A program made the position numbers and the translations under genes. Below are positions 59,592 through 64,000 of a stretch of 64,000 nt of DNA, in pieces. Each line of letters begins with the position of its first letter. The stretch's first letter is position 1. This stretch comes from Hibiscus mutabilis. Taxonomy: Eukaryota > Streptophyta > Magnoliopsida > Malvales > Malvaceae. Where the stretch lies: the NCBI GenBank assembly GCA_019671005.1, contig CM033732.1:44195392-44259391 (forward strand), written 5' to 3'. The notes beneath the pieces were generated by a model. It worked only from the letters and a program-made list of their open reading frames with translations. It was not told the origin of the DNA and did no database searches.

Positions 59592-59894
59592 GGCTTTGTG
59601 TTGTATTTAGCTCTTTTGTATTAGGAATCTTCATTTTGTAATACGAACTCTGTTGTAATTTAGACCCTTTAATTCCCGTGGAAGTAGTTCAAAAGGGTGA
59701 TTACCAGCGGAATCAGTACCTTATCTGCATACATTCTCGCATTTGCATCATGACATTCGCATCATTATACATGCATTTATCTTTCTTGCAACCATATTAA
59801 TGTTGTGAATATTGTTTCAGTGTGTGTGTGTGAAAATAGAAGCTAATCCGCAATCATTCATCATCCATACCTTACCTGATTACAAAGCAAGCTC
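59592..59894 (+). other. Spacer between extra ORF and gag
   Basis: About 300 bp, T-rich, with no coding signal. Confidence 0.5.
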
Positions 59895-61424
59895 ATGGAA
59901 GACAGGATAATCAGTCTAGAAAAGGGACAAAGAGAGCTCGAGGCTTGAAGAGGCTCAAAGAAACCTCAGTGACCAGATTGCGCAGTCGCAAGCATCGATA
60001 GTATCCGACATAACCGTATTATTGGCTAAGAGTCTTGGAGAAAGAGTGGAAGGAGAAATCGTTCAAGAACCAGAGGGTACCCCAGTTCACTACAAGGTTC
60101 AACCAACTGCACCAAACCCGGCTAGAAAAGTGTATATCGACCCTGCAAGAATGTCATCTAGTTTTCAAATAGGGGTACCTGAAACTCAACCCCTCGACGC
60201 TGAAGCACTCTATGAAGAGGAGGTGCCAGACCTGAATGTGGTCGAAAGGATCAGGACAGAGGTAGAGAAAAAGTGGGAGGAGAGGTTTCGCCTCATGGAG
60301 GAAAAATTTAAAACGTTACAATCTATGGAAGAATCAGGAAATGAAGCTAGCGACTTAAGTCTGGTGTCCGACCTTGTCCTACCGCCAAAATTTAAAACAC
60401 CAGAATTCGACAAATACGAGGGAACCACGTGTCCTTCCGCACACATAACAATATACTGTCGAAAGATGGCGGCCTACCTTAAGGACAAAAAGCTACTGAT
60501 CCATTGTTTCCAGGACAGCCTAACTGGAGCGGCGTTACGGTGGTACACCCAGTTGAGTAAGGCAAATGTTAAGACATGGAAAGATCTGTCAAGAACATTT
60601 ACTGAGCAATATAAGCATGTAACATATATGACCCCCAGTAGAATTATGCTGGAAAATATGGGGCAGAAGTCCAACGAAAGTCTACGGCAATACGCGCAAA
60701 GGTGGTGGGAAGTGGCCGCCCAAATTCAGCCACCCCTCCCGGAACATGAAATTACGCCGTTATTTGTTAATACCTTGAAATGGGCACTTTTTGATCGCCT
60801 AATTAATAACACGGCACAGTGTTTTGCTGACTTAATCAGGACTGGGGAGTCCCTTGATTTGGAAATTAAGAGTGGTAGAATTGATAGCGGGGAAGGGTCT
60901 CGGAAATATAGCAAGAGGAATGAAGTAAACGCCACCAGCACTTACACCACCCCGAAGAACTTTACAGTCTCACAGCCACAGGCACCTGTGGGAAAAACAC
61001 AAAACTCGAATCAAAGAGAGGAGAGAACCTCTTGAAAAGAGAAAGAGAGGAAAACTTTCACCCCCTACCTGTTTCGTACTCGGAGCTTTATTCCCAGTTG
61101 TATGAAGCAGACATGGTCCGTCCATACATCATTACTCCTTTCAAGCCGCCCTTCCCTTCTTGGTATAACCCGAACGCGCATTGTGACTATCACAGCGGTG
61201 CTCCTGGACATCCCACTGAGAACTGCCTTGCCTTCAAAAAACTTGTGCAAAATTTAATCGATTCTGGGATATTGAAGTTTGAAGAACCAAGTGTAGCTAC
61301 TAACCCCCTGCCTAATCATGAGAGCAGAGGAGTAAATGTTATTGAAGAATACTTTACCAGGAGGATTAAGGACGATGTGTCAGAAATCAAATCTCCTTTA
61401 CGGTGGGTATTTCAACAGTTATGA
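59895..61424 (+). pseudogene. Gag of the Ogre-like element, frame-shifted
   Basis: Gag packages the element RNA. It likely begins at ATG 59895. A stop and frame change follow, and the main frame runs to 61035, then a change into the frame 61032-61424. The N-terminal part is a coiled coil (about 60230-60320). The retrotransposon gag core lies at 60370-60800, with KFKTPEFDKYEGT, CFQDSLTGAALRWY and MLENMGQKSNESLRQYAQRW. A zinc-finger-like CDYHSGAPGHPTENC follows in the second frame. The break between the frames lies just before the zinc-finger part. Confidence 0.85.
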
Positions 61425-62816
61425 ATGGCCCGTGTGATCGACAAAGGCATGATAATAAAGCAGAAGGGATGTGGAGTGTATTACGAATTCCACCAGAATG
61501 AAGGGCATGATATCCAAGAGTGCGATGAGTTCAAGAGATAGGTACAACAATTGATGAATGAAAAGCAAATAGAGTTCTTCGAGGAGCCCGTGGGAAAGAA
61601 GGGGTCAGACGTACATATGACAGATAGCCCCAAATTTAAATACGGGAAGGATAAACCTTTTATCATCTCTCCCAGGCCAGGGAATGCAGGTGCCTCTCAA
61701 GGAGAAACTAACAAGATAAGTCCCAGGATCATCATTTCAGCACCATCCCCGTTCCCATTCAAGGATATGCGGCAAACCCCCTGGAATTATGCTATAAATG
61801 TGACCACTCCAGAAAAACTAGAACATGGTCAGGTAAAAGAGCCTACGCTAAAAAACAAACAAAGCCAGAGCGATGTAAATGTTGGTGAGGCGGGCCATTT
61901 CACAAGGAGCGGCAGATGTTATTCTTCTGAGGCTTTGAAAGCAGCTGAAACAGATAAGGGAAAGAATATAGCAGTTAGCCCCACGCAAATATTTGGAGAA
62001 GAACCTCCCCTAAAGATAAATGAGCCGGTAACTGAGGCCCAAGCCAAAGAATTTATGAAGTTCTTGAGACATAGCGAGTACAACATAGTGGAACAACTAC
62101 GAAAGCAACCGGCTAGGATCACAGTACTGGAATTACTCTTGAGTTCAGAAAAGCACTGGGAGACGCTATTAAAAGTACTAAATCAAACTTTTGTGCCCCA
62201 TGATATTTCTGTGACAAATCTGGACATGATAGTGGGGCATATCACTGCCTATAATCATATAACATTCAGTGATGATGAGATCCCTGAGGGAGGAATGGGG
62301 TCCACCAAAGCCCTTAACATCACAACTCACTGCAAAGGGTATGTAGTACCTGGTGTATTGATTGACAACGGGTTAGCATTGAACGTCATGCCTATGGTGA
62401 CCCTGCAGAAACTACCAATAGATGGTTCTCACCTAAAGCCCTGCCACAATTCAGTAAGAGCCTTTGACGGTACGCAAAGAGGAACAATGGGGAAAATTGA
62501 GGTGCCTCTATTAATCGGACCGACTGAGTATGTGATCGATTTTTTGGTAATGGACATAAAACCATCTTACAGCTGCTTATTGGGAAGGCCATGGATACAC
62601 TCTGCAGGAGTTGTCCCCTCATCATTGCATCAGAAATTAAAATTTGTAGTCGAAGGCAAATTGGTCACAGTAGAGGCTGAGCAAGAAATTGTAGCTTCAG
62701 TGACATCGGATGCCCCCTATATTCAAAATGACGAGGATGCTGCAAAATGCTCGTTCCGAGCATTAGAAGGGGAAGTCGGATCCCCTATCCCCGGTTATCT
62801 AATTGTACCAAGATGA
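61425..62816 (+). pseudogene. Protease region of the Ogre-like element
   Basis: Continues the 61032 frame after stops at about 61422 and 61539. A second knuckle-like CGVYYEFHQNEGHDIQEC lies at 61470-61530. The aspartic protease fold is at 62330-62600, with VLIDNGLALNVMP where retroviral-type proteases have D-S/T-G, then FLVMDIKPSYSCLLGRPWIH. It is followed by LHQKLKFVVEGKL, also typical of this clade. In an active element it would cut the polyprotein. Confidence 0.8.
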
Positions 62817-63298
62817 CCGTCTCAGAAACTTTGGGCCGAGGAGCCAAAGTAGGAAGGGGGTTGGGGAATAAATTACAAGGGAACCTAAGAGCCAAAAGTA
62901 TAATAACCAAGAAGGACCGTTTTGGGCTGGGTTACAAACCAAGTGCCCAACAGAGAAAAGAAGAATACAAGAGAAAAGAATAGCAAAGAAAAGCCATATT
63001 TAAAGGAAAAGACATTCTGTGGAGACCGATGTCTTTTCATAGTTTGAAAACCACTTTTGTCTCCAGAGGATTCTACCGGCCAGGTCAGGAAGTTGAAGAG
63101 GCAATCAAGGAAAATGACGTACTCAACCAGGAGGAGATATTCAATGAATCATTTGAAGGGATGTACATCAACATAACAGCTGGAAAGGACCGATGCAGCA
63201 AAATGTTGACCAACATCCGCCCCTGCCGTCCCGGGGAAACACTCGATAAATGGAGCTGCATAGATCTACCCGTGATTTTTAGGAATAGACCAGAGTAA
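62817..63298 (+). pseudogene. Linker between protease and RT of the Ogre-like element
   Basis: Reads on in another frame (62747-62983, then 63029-63298 after a stop). It contains a glycine-rich GRGAKVGRGLGNKLQG segment like the G-patch-like piece seen in Tat polyproteins, then RGFYRPGQEV and CRPGETLDKWSC blocks. No enzyme motif. Confidence 0.65.
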
Positions 63299-63503
63299 TG
63301 CTCCGAATCAACCTTTTGTTTTTGCCCATAAACAATGGGGATCTCTTGTATAGGGCACCTATGTTAACTTTTTTATTGAAATGAAAATATCCCCGCTTTC
63401 CTGAATGACCAAAGTTTCATTTATTTCATTCATGCATTCTTCATGTTCATTCCCTTCATATAAAGCCATCTTCTTCAAAATACAATTCATTCTCATTTAA
63501 TGC
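63299..63503 (+). other. Non-coding gap before RT
   Basis: About 205 bp, pyrimidine-rich, with TTCAT repeats and no open frame joining both sides. It lies where Ogre elements are reported to have an intron, but no clear acceptor AG precedes the RT frame. Confidence 0.4.
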
Positions 63504-64000
63504 ATGTCGCTCATGATTGACTATATGAATGATACCGGATCCAATCCTGGAGTAAATTTTGAATGCCCTGAGGTCTCAGAGGGAATTAAGGAAGAAGATG
63601 ATGAGATAGAAGATGGGGTCCCGGAAGAGTTGAAGAGAATGGTGGCCAACGAAGAAAGGCAGATCATGCCCCACCAAGAAGAAACAGAAGTTGTAAACTT
63701 GGGGACTGAAGAAGAGAGAAAAGAAGTAAAAGTAGGAACGACGATTTCCTCAAAAACCAAGCACGAACTGATAACCCTACTTCAAGAATTCAAGTATGTT
63801 TTCGCCTGGACTTATCAAGACATGCCAGGGTTGAATACCGATATAGTGGTGTACAAATTGCCAACAAAACCGGAGTGTAAACCAATACAGCAAAAACTGC
63901 GGAGAATGAGACCAGATATGTTGTTAAAGATCCGAGAAGAAGTAAAAAAACAGTTTGATGCTGGTTTCTTGGAGGTAGCCAAATACCCCGAATGGGTCGC
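63504..64000 (+). CDS. Start of Ogre-like pol (RT N-terminus), cut by the window
   Basis: The open frame from ATG 63504 (or 63513) runs to the window end without a stop. It has an acidic leader, then FAWTYQDMPGLNTDIVVYKL and ECKPIQQKLRRMRPD, the standard entry into Ty3/gypsy reverse transcriptase. It ends at KKQFDAGFLEVAKYPEW. RT catalytic motifs, RNase H and integrase lie beyond the window. This part has no stop, unlike the rest of the element. Confidence 0.85.
   Translation, partial: MSLMIDYMNDTGSNPGVNFECPEVSEGIKEEDDEIEDGVPEELKRMVANEERQIMPHQEETEVVNLGTEEERKEVKVGTTISSKTKHELITLLQEFKYVFAWTYQDMPGLNTDIVVYKLPTKPECKPIQQKLRRMRPDMLLKIREEVKKQFDAGFLEVAKYPEWV

Larger units (their letters stand above)
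53666..64000 (+). mobile_element. Ogre/Tat-like gypsy LTR retrotransposon, 5' part
   Basis: LTR, PBS, leader, an extra ORF before gag, gag, protease and the start of RT, all on the plus strand and running off the window. An additional ORF upstream of gag is the hallmark of Ogre elements in the Tat clade of Ty3/gypsy. The coding parts carry many stops and shifts, so this copy is inactive. The left border is uncertain because the 3' LTR is outside the window. Confidence 0.85.

Noticed and set aside
60022..60024. Apparent start of gag at 60022
   Set aside because: The codon there is TTG. The likely gag start is the ATG at 59895, separated by a stop and a frame change.
1..64000. CRISPR arrays, operons, rRNA and intact tRNA genes
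   Set aside because: None found. The tandem arrays present (35-bp and 60-bp) have no spacers, and the sequence is plant nuclear DNA.

Overview
This is a nuclear segment from a flowering plant. It holds five intron-bearing or single-exon genes with plant-type splice sites, separated by AT-rich DNA packed with transposons. The gene set (a SPARK-type receptor kinase, ACC oxidase, ubinuclein, the plastid protein PAP8/pTAC6 and a PISTILLATA-type MADS gene) points to a core eudicot. The gypsy element at the right end, with its DUF7745-like extra ORF and its pol leader, resembles elements I associate with cotton relatives (Malvaceae). That family placement is inference.

Genes from left to right: a receptor-like kinase of the At1g11050 type (5558-7399, +, one exon); an ACO5-like 1-aminocyclopropane-1-carboxylate oxidase (26845-28569, +, three exons); a ubinuclein of the HIRA histone H3.3 chaperone complex (29751-35916, -, thirteen exons); PAP8/pTAC6 of the plastid-encoded RNA polymerase (38094-41446, +, six exons); and PISTILLATA/GLOBOSA (48722-51699, +, seven exons). 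ACO and ubinuclein converge, and ubinuclein and PAP8 diverge. They are unrelated housekeeping, hormone and floral-identity genes, not a cluster. All five reading frames look intact, although two introns (one in ubinuclein, one in PI) need GC donors.

Mobile DNA: 9.8-20.1 kb is a decayed minus-strand LINE with an RRM-type ORF1 and an endonuclease/RT/RNase H ORF2, apparently bracketed by a 15-bp target duplication. A gag-only copia-like LTR element (12295-16476) is nested in it, and its LTRs are full of GTACCGGTAC-type palindromes. One deletion seems to have removed both the end of that element's 3' LTR and the middle of the LINE RT. From about 53.67 kb to the window end lies the 5' part of an Ogre/Tat-like gypsy element: LTR, primer-binding site, broken extra ORF, broken gag-pro and the start of pol. 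Between the genes sit several TIR elements with 9-bp duplications (Mutator-like), an hAT MITE with an 8-bp duplication, a tRNA-derived SINE family in three copies, and a family of small elements rich in degenerate CCCTAAA.

The most interesting non-genic structure is an inverted repeat of two 73-nt arms (about 86 percent complementary) that brackets the primer-binding site of the Ogre-like element. I saw no new multigene system. The unusual material is in the transposons and in the two GC-AG introns.
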